Shown: positions 1 through 6,288 of the stretch, one piece after another
How the letters are laid out: each line of letters begins with the position of its first letter
Position numbering within the stretch: the stretch's first letter is position 1
NCBI GenBank assembly: GCA_029256865.1
Contig: JARIEH010000334.1
Coordinates: 1 to 9,501, forward strand
Length of the DNA stretch: 9,501 nucleotides
Direction of reading: 5' to 3'
Source: Psychrobacter sp.
GTDB lineage: Bacteria > Pseudomonadota > Gammaproteobacteria > Pseudomonadales > Moraxellaceae
Translations under genes and position numbers: made by a program
The notes under the pieces: generated by a model
Databases searched by the model: none
The model's input: only the letters and a program-made list of their open reading frames with translations
Told to the model about the DNA's origin: nothing

Positions 1-8
1 TTATAATA

Positions 9-84
9 TGGCTCCCCAACCTGGGCTCGAACCAGGGACACACGGATTAACAGTCCGACGCTCTACCAACTGAGCTATTGGGGA
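9..84 (-). tRNA. tRNA-Asn(GTT), copy 1
   Basis: Read on the minus strand this is a complete 76-nt tRNA that decodes AAC/AAU codons. The acceptor stem TCCCCAA pairs with TTGGGGA, followed by discriminator G and a genome-encoded CCA (complement of 9-11). The T arm has the usual GTTCGAGCC loop region, the D arm contains AGCTCAGTTGGTAGAGC, and the anticodon loop CTGTTAA puts GTT at 49-51. It is base-for-base identical to the second copy at 423-498. Its own promoter lies at 138-166; its terminator must lie beyond the left edge of the window. Confidence 0.97.
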
Positions 85-137
85 ATAAATTGTTATAACG
101 GTAAACTTGCTAAGCTTGTTTGCGTTATGTGGAGCGT

Positions 138-166
138 ATTTTAGCCAAGTAGTTCGAGTCTGTCAA
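138..166 (-). promoter_or_regulatory. sigma70-type promoter of tRNA-Asn copy 1
   Basis: On the minus strand a perfect -35 TTGACA (complement of 161-166) is followed by a 17-nt spacer and a -10 TAAAAT (complement of 138-143). Transcription would start near 131, giving a 5' leader of about 45 nt before the tRNA. The bases just after the -10 read ACGCTCC, a GC-rich discriminator of the kind found in stable-RNA promoters under stringent control. The consensus match and position make this a strong call; the regulation is inferred. Confidence 0.8.
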
Positions 167-290
167 CCTTAATAAGCAATTAAAGAGAATTTTTCTTATA
201 AACTATGCTTTTAAGACAGTTTATTACTGTGTATTTATCAGAAACGTAGATAACTGGTTTATAAACAATAATGCCATAAAGAGATAAGCA

Positions 291-323
291 TAAAAAAACC
301 CTCAACAAACTGATGAGGGTTTT
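291..323 (-). terminator. rho-independent terminator downstream of tRNA-Asn copy 2
   Basis: A perfect 10-bp stem pairs 295-304 with 314-323 around a 9-nt loop (305-313). Read on the minus strand the stem is AAAACCCTCA/TGAGGGTTTT and runs into seven consecutive T (complement of 292-298). It lies about 100 nt beyond the 3' end of the tRNA at 423-498 and should end that transcript. It separates the two tRNA-Asn units, which agrees with each having its own promoter. The rest of the 85-422 spacer shows only promoter 1 and AT-rich sequence. Confidence 0.85.
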
Positions 324-422
324 GGCAAATGCCATAATTGAATCAAGGAAAATTCAAAGTACTGCTGTTGTTAGCAAAGATAGCTGAGCATTTATAATAT
401 AAAGCCGCTACTTGCTAAAATA

Positions 423-498
423 TGGCTCCCCAACCTGGGCTCGAACCAGGGACACACGGATTAACAGTCCGACGCTCTACCAACTGAGCTATTGGGGA
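423..498 (-). tRNA. tRNA-Asn(GTT), copy 2
   Basis: A 76-nt tRNA with a sequence identical to the copy at 9-84: same cloverleaf, encoded CCA (complement of 423-425) and GTT anticodon at 463-465. The repeat unit is offset by 414 bases. Identity extends only about five bases past each end of the tRNA, but promoter motifs are recognisably similar in both copies. This suggests an old tandem duplication in which only the tRNA stays identical, by selection or gene conversion. It is expressed from the promoter at 586-613 and ended at 291-323. Confidence 0.97.
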
Positions 499-585
499 AT
501 AATTTGCGAGGCGTAATGATCTCACTATTTACTTAACATGAACGCTTGAGAGTTTACTCTTAGGAGTTGTTGCTAAGTGGGGCGT

Positions 586-613
586 ATTCTAGCAAAGATA
601 AAAAATACGTCAA
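586..613 (-). promoter_or_regulatory. sigma70-type promoter of tRNA-Asn copy 2
   Basis: On the minus strand, -35 TTGACG (complement of 608-613), a 16-nt spacer and -10 TAGAAT (complement of 586-591). The segment after the -10 reads ACGCCCC, matching the GC-rich ACGCTCC discriminator of the other copy. The start would be near 579, so the leader is about 80 nt, longer than that of copy 1. Confidence 0.72.
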
Positions 614-794
614 GCCTTTTTTGTATAATCTCTCAATATTAGAAGTTTTTGCTTAGAAAAGCGCCATTAATAGCGTTCTTATCGTTAACAAAGCTGAGTT
701 TTTTATAAAAATAGCATTACAATAAAGGGCGTAAAATAGAGACAATAAAGTGTGTTTATTCCCAAATACTGAGCGCCAATCGTATAAGGACTCT

Positions 795-863
795 ATGAAA
801 CGTATGTATGCTCTCTATATTGACAGTGCAAAGTTATTTGTGAAGTTACAACATGAACCATAG
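795..863 (+). CDS. possible 22-codon small ORF upstream of the operon
   Basis: An ATG at 795 opens 22 codons ending at TAG (861-863); the peptide begins MKRMYALYID. The sequence AAGGA at 786-790 sits 4 nt before the ATG, a usable although tight Shine-Dalgarno spacing. The peptide is basic at the start, with no recognisable family and no transmembrane helix. A 22-codon frame with a nearby AAGGA can arise by chance in AT-rich DNA, so this is only a candidate leader peptide or small protein, listed because it falls in the presumed leader of the lipid operon. Confidence 0.13.
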   Translation: MKRMYALYIDSAKLFVKLQHEP

Positions 864-956
864 AATGTTATATTATGATTATTTAACCTTTATAAATTTA
901 GATAATATTGATTTTAATAATTACTAATAAGCGCTTCTCTATAAAAAATTCATAAA

Positions 957-1032
957 ACCCTGTCTGCTAGATGATAGAGGGTGGTCTGAGGATTATATTG
1001 CATTCCAAAATTCATACTTTCAGACTGTTTTT
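957..1032 (+). promoter_or_regulatory. two stem-loops and a T-run in the operon leader
   Basis: ACCCT (957-961) pairs with AGGGT (978-982). Immediately after it, GTCTGA (984-989) pairs with TCAGAC (1020-1025), extendable by two G-U pairs, across a roughly 30-nt loop. The second stem is followed by TG and five T (1028-1032), an arrangement like a weak intrinsic terminator or attenuator 30 nt before the first start codon. GTCTG also occurs at 962-966, so it could compete for the same CAGAC arm. The stems are short and the function is speculative. Confidence 0.28.
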
Positions 1033-1062
1033 AATAGATCATTAATAAAAAGGACGTTTATA

Positions 1063-1800
1063 ATGACTGACTCTCCTAAAAGCTTACACATCCTCATTAC
1101 TGGCGCGACCTCTGGTATTGGTTATCAGCTGGCCAAAGATTACTTAGTAGCAGGCCACGAGGTATACGCGGTTGGCCGTGATGAAGCCGCCTTATCTGAG
1201 CTAAAAGAATTAGGCGCAATACAAATCGACTTGGATCTTATGGATCGTGATAAAGTCATTGAGGCCTTTGATAAAATCGAGCACATTGATTTAGCGATTT
1301 GTGGTGCGGGGATGTGCGAGTATTTAGACATGCCAAATTTCGATAGCAGTGTTTTTATGAAAGTGATGTCCGTCAATATGGGTACGCTAACGCATGCCAT
1401 TGAAGGGGCGTTACCTAAGCTGATTGCATCACAAGGGCGTTTGGTTGGCCTTGGCTCTGCATCCGCCTATGTGCCATTTGCTCGTGCTGAAGCTTATGGT
1501 AGCTCAAAAGCGGCGATTCATTATTTGATGAAAACCTTGCAAATTAGTTTAGCGCCACATAAGGTCGACGTCAGTTTAGTAGTGCCAGGGTTTGTAAAAA
1601 CGCCAATGACCAAGCAAAATGACTTTCCGATGCCATTTATTCAAACCACCGAGCAGGCAAGCCAAGCCATTCGTAATGGCATCGAAAACGGAGATGAGGT
1701 GATTGAGTTTCCCAAAAAGCTTACCTTACCGCTTAAGACGCTAGGGCTGCTACCTGATCTGCTATGGCAGCAAGTCAGTGAAAAAATAAATAAAAAATAG
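1063..1800 (+). CDS. short-chain dehydrogenase/reductase (SDR)
   Basis: A 245-residue classical SDR, the normal length for the family, predicted cytosolic and NAD(P)-dependent. The Rossmann cofactor loop TGATSGIG is at residues 13-20 and CGAG (the NNAG position) at 80-83. The catalytic tetrad is complete: N105, S132, Y145 and K149 (in YGSSK), followed by the PG motif at 175-176. The start is supported by AAGGA 8 nt upstream. It is the first gene of a five-gene same-strand run with a FAD oxidoreductase and a Cfa-type methyltransferase, so a lipid-linked carbonyl or alcohol is the likeliest substrate; that is inferred from context. SDR substrate cannot be read from the sequence. Homologous SDR genes accompany this FAD/DUF1365/Cfa set in other proteobacteria. 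Confidence 0.93.
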   Translation: MTDSPKSLHILITGATSGIGYQLAKDYLVAGHEVYAVGRDEAALSELKELGAIQIDLDLMDRDKVIEAFDKIEHIDLAICGAGMCEYLDMPNFDSSVFMKVMSVNMGTLTHAIEGALPKLIASQGRLVGLGSASAYVPFARAEAYGSSKAAIHYLMKTLQISLAPHKVDVSLVVPGFVKTPMTKQNDFPMPFIQTTEQASQAIRNGIENGDEVIEFPKKLTLPLKTLGLLPDLLWQQVSEKINKK

Positions 1801-1867
1801 TCAAAAAATTCGTATCTAATTTGAATAACAAGTTTGAACATTAAATTTAAATATCAAGGAAGGGTTT

Positions 1868-3628
1868 ATGTCGTTTATTCGCCGTCAGCGCACCTCTGCT
1901 CAGTCACCACTTAAAGCGTTGAAACTTGCATCAGTAACGGATAAGACGGTGAATACTGAGGTTAAAAAACGCATCGCTATTATAGGCTCTGGTGTATCAG
2001 GATTGACCTGCGCCCATTATTTATCTAAGCCACCTTTAGCCAATCAATATGCAGTGACGATATTTGAGGCCAATGATTATATCGGTGGCCATGTAAATAC
2101 CATCGATGTGACGCTGCAGTATGGTAAAAAGGCAACAGCCAAACAGGTAGAAAAGAGTGCGATAGATACGGGTTTTATCGTTTTTAATGAGCGCACTTAT
2201 CCTAATTTTTTTCGTCTGCTTGATGATTTGCAAATATCTTTTCAGGCAACGGATATGAGTTTTTCGGTCAAAAATAGCGCCCGGAAATTCGAATACAACG
2301 GACATACAATCAATACGCTGTTATCGCAGCGTAAAAATGTCTTAAACCCTAAATTTTGGCGATTTATCAATGACATTTTACAGTTTAATAAGCATATCCG
2401 TCAGCTACGCCAAGACTTTGAGACTGCGCGTATAGAAGGGCAGGACACTAGTGTTTTCACTGAGCAGACCCTCGGTCATTATTTGGCAAGTAAGCGTTAT
2501 GGAAAGTTGTTTACCGATAACTATCTGCTGCCTATGGTTTCCGCGATTTGGTCGACCAGCCTGGAAGAGGTACAAGACTTACCCTTGATATTCTTTGCAC
2601 GATTCTTTGATAATCACGGTCTACTAGATATTGTCAATCGCCCACAGTGGTTTACGATTAAAGGCGGCTCCAAACAGTATGTCAATAAGCTCATTCCGCG
2701 CTTTGTTAAGGCAGGGGGCGTGGTTCGAGTCAATACTCCTGTGCAGTCCGTAGTGCGTTATGAGGGTCATGTTACTCTAACGGTAATAGATAATAATATG
2801 ACGACTGCTAAAGATCAGATAGATGCACAAGAACTCACTTTTGATGAAGTTATTTTTGCTTGTCATGCAGACACAGCACTGAAGCTGTTAAAAGATGCCA
2901 GTGTGGAAGAAACTGAAATATTAGAGAAGTTTCGCTTTACTAAAAACACAGCGGTACTGCATACAGATAGCAAAGTATTACCGAAAAAGCCGCTGGCGTG
3001 GGCGAGCTGGAACTATCTACTTGATGATGAGCGGCTTGATGGTAAATTGAATAAAGAGCATATGCAAAAAAACCAGCAGCTAGCCTCCAAGCCAGTACTG
3101 ACGTATCATATGAACATCTTGCAGCGTTTAACCAAGCAGCACAATTATCTGGTCACGCTCAATCCAGACACACTTAATAATAGCATCGACGAAGCACAAG
3201 CTATTAAAAGTATTGACTATAGCCATCCGATTTTTGATAAAGAGATGATGGCTGCTCAAAGTGAGTGGTCACGCATCTCTGGCAGTGGTTTACAGACGCA
3301 TTTTTGTGGTGCATATTGGTTCAATGGCTTTCATGAAGATGGAGTGCGTAGCGGATTGCGAGTGTGTCAGGCTCTCGGTAGTGCAATCGATATCAAAGAT
3401 AGCGTAGATCCTAGTCATCTGCCTGATGGTGATAGCGCCCATACGCCATTTCGTTACAGAGACTTGCCTATTAAAGCGGACAAAAACTCTCGTAAGCTTA
3501 ACAAGCGCCAAGTGGTGAGTGCTACTACCAACCAAGAACTCAATGAGTATGTCACTACTTTACAGCAAAAGTCTCAGGCGTCGATTAGGAAAAAGTGGGG
3601 TTTCTTTGGTCGCCATAAAGCCAGATAA
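1868..3628 (+). CDS. FAD-dependent amine-oxidase-like protein
   Basis: A 586-residue flavoprotein of the NAD(P)-binding/amine oxidase superfamily. The dinucleotide-binding GSGVSG is at residues 40-45 after beta-strand IAII, with the ribose-binding acid E67 and the GGHVNT segment at 73-78. The C-terminal FAD-contacting region CGAYWFNGFHEDGVRSG is at 480-496. Proteins of this group next to cfa are usually about 420-450 residues. This one has a basic 34-residue N-terminal tail (no hydrophobic core, so not a signal peptide) and a polar, Lys/Arg-rich extension of about 80 residues after 505. AGGA 7 nt upstream supports the start. The group is related to the N-terminal domain of plant cyclopropane fatty acid synthases and to squalene/phytoene desaturase-like enzymes. 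Its substrate is unknown; oxidation or desaturation of a methylated acyl chain is a reasonable inference. It sits 67 nt after the SDR gene and 59 nt before the favoured start of the DUF1365 gene. Confidence 0.9.
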   Translation: MSFIRRQRTSAQSPLKALKLASVTDKTVNTEVKKRIAIIGSGVSGLTCAHYLSKPPLANQYAVTIFEANDYIGGHVNTIDVTLQYGKKATAKQVEKSAIDTGFIVFNERTYPNFFRLLDDLQISFQATDMSFSVKNSARKFEYNGHTINTLLSQRKNVLNPKFWRFINDILQFNKHIRQLRQDFETARIEGQDTSVFTEQTLGHYLASKRYGKLFTDNYLLPMVSAIWSTSLEEVQDLPLIFFARFFDNHGLLDIVNRPQWFTIKGGSKQYVNKLIPRFVKAGGVVRVNTPVQSVVRYEGHVTLTVIDNNMTTAKDQIDAQELTFDEVIFACHADTALKLLKDASVEETEILEKFRFTKNTAVLHTDSKVLPKKPLAWASWNYLLDDERLDGKLNKEHMQKNQQLASKPVLTYHMNILQRLTKQHNYLVTLNPDTLNNSIDEAQAIKSIDYSHPIFDKEMMAAQSEWSRISGSGLQTHFCGAYWFNGFHEDGVRSGLRVCQALGSAIDIKDSVDPSHLPDGDSAHTPFRYRDLPIKADKNSRKLNKRQVVSATTNQELNEYVTTLQQKSQASIRKKWGFFGRHKAR

Positions 3629-3687
3629 GCATTTGTAAAATAAAAGTCCTAGCACGGTCATAAAGCATGGTCATAAAAGAGAGTATT

Positions 3688-4677
3688 ATGCCTATTGAAG
3701 CCCATTCGTCTGATATCAGATGCCCCCATCAAATCTTTCATGGCACGACATGGCATAGTCGTTTATTGCCAAGCGTGCATAAGTTTGCGTATCCGTATCG
3801 CTACTGGGGTGTCAATATCAGTGCCTTATCAGCAGGACAGCCGCTTCCTGAAGTCACAGCCTCATTTTTTGGCAACAATAAGATATTCCAAAAACTGTCA
3901 TTAAAGAAAAATTTGTCAAGAAAGCCCTTGTTAAAAGGGGTATCGTTATTTTCCACAGAACGAAAGGCATTACAGCAGTTTTGTGCAGATGATTACTTGC
4001 AAAACCTTGATTCACAAAGCTCTGATTTAAAAAGTCCTGATTCACAAACTCTGGCCAGCCTAGATAAAAGTGATACAAAACAGGATTTAAACCCTATTCA
4101 GGCGCTTGAGCAGCGGCTCAGTCAGGCATTTATTGAGCAGACGGGTAGTGCTCCATCAGGCGATATGATCGGTATGATGGTTTGTCGTAATATGGGTGTT
4201 TATTTTAGTCCCGTTAATTTTTATCTAGGCTTTGATGAGCAGCGAGTACCGACCCATCTTTTAGCCGAGGTATCTAATACTCCATGGGATAAGCGTCACT
4301 ATTATGGGTTCTTACTTGATGGCACGGACACAGAGTTTTGTCATGATAAAGACTTTCATGTGTCACCTTTTAATCCTATAGACCAGCTATACCGCTGGCA
4401 GGTAACAGTGACAAAGCGCGCAGATGATTGCCTACAAGTCCGTATCGCTATCAATATCAGTGATGCGCGTGGTGAAGTACTCAAAACAGGTATCAAGATG
4501 ATAGGTGTACGTATGACCGCAGATAGGGTTACTGACAGTCTGCGGAAAAACCCGCTCATGAATATCACGTCGCTGACACGTATTTATTGGCATGCTTTCA
4601 AGCTTTATGCAATCAAGAAAGTCCCTTATATTCATTATGATGAAAAGTTGGCTGACAGCCAGCAGCAGGACGACTGA
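3688..4677 (+). CDS. DUF1365 family protein
   Basis: A 329-residue DUF1365 protein of unknown biochemical role that typically travels with FAD oxidase and Cfa-type methyltransferase genes. Diagnostic segments, in order, are IFHGTTWHSRLLPSVHKFAY near residues 16-35, CRNMGVYFSPVNFYLGFD at 166-183, AEVSNTPWDKRHYY at 193-206, KDFHVSPFNPIDQLYRW at 221-237 and KKVPYIHYD near the C-terminus. Conserved His, Asn and Asp residues suggest an enzyme or lipid-binding domain, but none is proven. An in-frame ATG at 3667 would add seven residues; it lacks a Shine-Dalgarno, whereas AAGAGAG lies about 5 nt before 3688, so I prefer 3688. Family members are usually about 250 residues. The extra length is mostly a hydrophilic Ser/Asp-rich insert (about residues 105-135) encoded by an imperfect DNA repeat. 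Confidence 0.9.
   Translation: MPIEAHSSDIRCPHQIFHGTTWHSRLLPSVHKFAYPYRYWGVNISALSAGQPLPEVTASFFGNNKIFQKLSLKKNLSRKPLLKGVSLFSTERKALQQFCADDYLQNLDSQSSDLKSPDSQTLASLDKSDTKQDLNPIQALEQRLSQAFIEQTGSAPSGDMIGMMVCRNMGVYFSPVNFYLGFDEQRVPTHLLAEVSNTPWDKRHYYGFLLDGTDTEFCHDKDFHVSPFNPIDQLYRWQVTVTKRADDCLQVRIAINISDARGEVLKTGIKMIGVRMTADRVTDSLRKNPLMNITSLTRIYWHAFKLYAIKKVPYIHYDEKLADSQQQDD
4005..4053 (+). repeat. imperfect direct repeat inside the DUF1365 gene
   Basis: TGATTCACAAA occurs at 4008-4018 and 4038-4048, each followed by (G)CTCTG, a spacing of 30 bases, a multiple of three. The encoded peptide is a Ser/Asp/Lys-rich linker containing DSQ twice. This looks like an in-frame duplication that lengthened a surface loop absent from most family members. 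Confidence 0.6.
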
Positions 4678-4698
4678 TACCAATAGCAGTATGTTTTT

Positions 4699-4728
4699 TT
4701 AAAGTGGATTGACTTAAAGTGGATTGAC
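4699..4728 (+). repeat. perfect 15-bp tandem duplication between DUF1365 and cfa genes
   Basis: TTAAAGTGGATTGAC is present twice head to tail (4699-4713 and 4714-4728) without mismatch and is followed by TATAGTAAGAGC. Both copies contain TTGAC, and TATAGT (4729-4734) resembles a -10 box, but the distance from the first TTGACT is 14 nt, shorter than a good promoter. It lies in the largest gap of the operon (126 nt). It may be slippage within a dispersed intergenic element or a regulatory site; nothing here decides. Confidence 0.75.
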
Positions 4729-4803
4729 TATAGTAAGAGCACGCAGCAAAAACTTAAAAATCCGTCAAAGAAATAAAAACGTATCAATAAGGATGTTAAT
4801 ATT

Positions 4804-6213
4804 ATGCCAGCTAGGCCAACCGATCGCACACCTACCTCAAAACTAGAGAAACTTAGCGCTCGTATGAGCAAAACAATGAATAACAGCGCTTTTGCAACGC
4901 CCGTGAATAATAGTGTGAATTATTTGGCAAGACAAGCGATATTTCGTGCGTTAAAAAACTTACAATTTGGCAGTTTGACTCTCATTGAGAATTTTGGCAA
5001 AGGGGCTGCAAACCGTCAAACCTTTGGTGAGGATGTCACAAAATCCAATGAAAAACCCTCTGTTCATCTTAGTAGCTCTGCGGTAGGCCGACACCCATTA
5101 CATGTCACTATGAAGATTCATGACAACACTGTGTACCGCCGACTGTTATTTGGTGGCTCGATTGCGCTTGCGGATAGCTATATAGAGGGTGAGTGGGATA
5201 CTGAAGATTTAACAGGTTTGATACGACTGGCTGCACGTAATCTAGCCGTGCTTAATGGGCTGGAGAGTCGTTTTGCAGGGTTGAGTAAAGCATTAGAAAA
5301 AGCCAAACATCGACTCCGCGGCAACGATCAAGCAGGGTCAAAATCTAATATCCTAGCCCATTACGATTTGGGTAACGCCATGTACGAGCGTTTTTTGGAT
5401 TCGACCATGATGTACTCATCAGCGGTCTATCTGACACCTGAGACGTCTCTGGCACAGGCACAGCAACATAAGTTGGCGCTCATCTGTCAGCGTTTACAGT
5501 TGCAAGCGAATGATCATGTCATAGAAATCGGTACGGGCTGGGGTGGTTTTGCTATTTATGCCGCCACTCATTATGGCTGTCAGGTCACCACAACGACCAT
5601 CTCAGATGCCCAGTATGCTGAGGCGCAGCGCCGTGTCGAAAAGGCGGGACTGTCGAGTAAAATTAGGCTGCTCAAGCAAGATTATCGTGAACTAACAGGA
5701 CACTATGACAAACTGGTCAGCATTGAGATGATTGAGGCGGTCGGTCATGAGTATCTGCCGACGTTTTTTGCGAAATGTAATAGTTTACTGAAGCCAACAG
5801 GACTGATGGTGCTGCAAGCCATCACCTTTAACGATCAAAATTATGAAGACTATCTAAAGTCAGTGGACTTTATCCAGACACATATTTTCCCTGGAGGCTG
5901 CCTGCTCTCCAACCAAGAGCTAACTAAGCAGTTTACTCAGCATACCGATATGGTCATCAAACAACTGCATGACTACGGTTTTGATTATGCTCATACCTTA
6001 CGTGATTGGCGTGCTGACTTTTTAGCACAACGTGATGCCATCCGTGCCCTTGGTTATGACGAAGCTTTTATTCGGTTGTGGGTGTTTTATTTTTGCTACT
6101 GTGAAGGTGGCTTTTTGGAGCGGACGATTGGCGTAGTACAAGTCACCGCGGTGAAGCCAAATAATACCGATACACTGCACTTTTCTGACTTACCAACGAA
6201 TCAATTAACCTAA
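4804..6213 (+). CDS. Cfa-family SAM-dependent fatty-acid methyltransferase
   Basis: A 469-residue protein of the cyclopropane-fatty-acyl-phospholipid synthase family, expected to move a methylene or methyl group from S-adenosylmethionine to an unsaturated phospholipid acyl chain at the inner membrane face. An N-terminal lipid-binding/linker domain (about 98-170, with LLFGGSIALADSYIEGEWD at 114-132) precedes HYDLGNAMYERFLD at 186-199, the SAM loop EIGTGWGG at 241-248, IEMIEAVGHEY at 307-317, and the substrate region VDFIQTHIFPGGCLLS at 354-369. E. coli Cfa has 382 residues; the extra is a polar N-terminus (1-35) and an insert near 66-95. By recalled alignment the E. coli bicarbonate ligand Glu239 is kept (E311), while Cys139 becomes S206 and His266 becomes Q338, as in the plant-like LQ-x-I subgroup. 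AAGGA lies 10 nt before the ATG. I do not assign the name cfa because the product may differ from a cyclopropane. Confidence 0.92.
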   Translation: MPARPTDRTPTSKLEKLSARMSKTMNNSAFATPVNNSVNYLARQAIFRALKNLQFGSLTLIENFGKGAANRQTFGEDVTKSNEKPSVHLSSSAVGRHPLHVTMKIHDNTVYRRLLFGGSIALADSYIEGEWDTEDLTGLIRLAARNLAVLNGLESRFAGLSKALEKAKHRLRGNDQAGSKSNILAHYDLGNAMYERFLDSTMMYSSAVYLTPETSLAQAQQHKLALICQRLQLQANDHVIEIGTGWGGFAIYAATHYGCQVTTTTISDAQYAEAQRRVEKAGLSSKIRLLKQDYRELTGHYDKLVSIEMIEAVGHEYLPTFFAKCNSLLKPTGLMVLQAITFNDQNYEDYLKSVDFIQTHIFPGGCLLSNQELTKQFTQHTDMVIKQLHDYGFDYAHTLRDWRADFLAQRDAIRALGYDEAFIRLWVFYFCYCEGGFLERTIGVVQVTAVKPNNTDTLHFSDLPTNQLT

Positions 6214-6288
6214 TGCTAAGCATAGATAAATAGCCAGATGGGTATAAGCGTAGTCAATATTTAGCGGCCATTATAAAAGGAGATTATC

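Larger units (their letters stand above)
499..1062. other. gene-free stretch between tRNA-Asn and the lipid operon
   Basis: These 564 bases are AT-rich and contain no convincing gene. The left part holds the minus-strand tRNA promoter. The right part must hold the promoter of the plus-strand operon, but no strong sigma70 match is visible. TTGACA at 820-825 lacks a good -10 at the right distance, and TTACAA (846-851), 17 nt, TATATT (869-874) is only a weak candidate. A 22-codon reading frame (795-863) and two successive hairpins (957-1025) are listed separately. Confidence 0.6.

Noticed and set aside
1..620. tRNA-Asn pair as the edge of an integrated island (att sites)
   Set aside because: The repeated segment is the entire tRNA with its promoter, not a 3'-end fragment, and no integrase lies between the copies.
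820..848. Operon promoter starting at TTGACA (820-825)
   Set aside because: The -35 is perfect, but hexamers at 16-18 nt spacing (GAAGTT, AAGTTA, AGTTAC) do not resemble TATAAT.
1140..1400. Minus-strand reading frame of 86 codons inside the SDR gene
   Set aside because: Antisense to a gene with all SDR motifs; the peptide has no recognisable family and no ribosome site. The same applies to minus-strand frames at 1641-1841, 2036-2305, 3290-3535, 3854-4078, 4356-4568, 4432-4683, 6271-6498, 7179-7418 and 7833-8072, and plus-strand frames at 3695-3904 and 7201-7440.
1868..1930. Twin-arginine signal at the FAD protein N-terminus (RRQR)
   Set aside because: No hydrophobic stretch follows the arginines, and FAD Rossmann proteins of this group are cytoplasmic or peripheral.
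4709..4734. Promoter TTGACT ... TATAGT inside the operon
   Set aside because: The hexamers are only 14 nt apart, too short for a normal sigma70 promoter; the match is a by-product of the tandem repeat.
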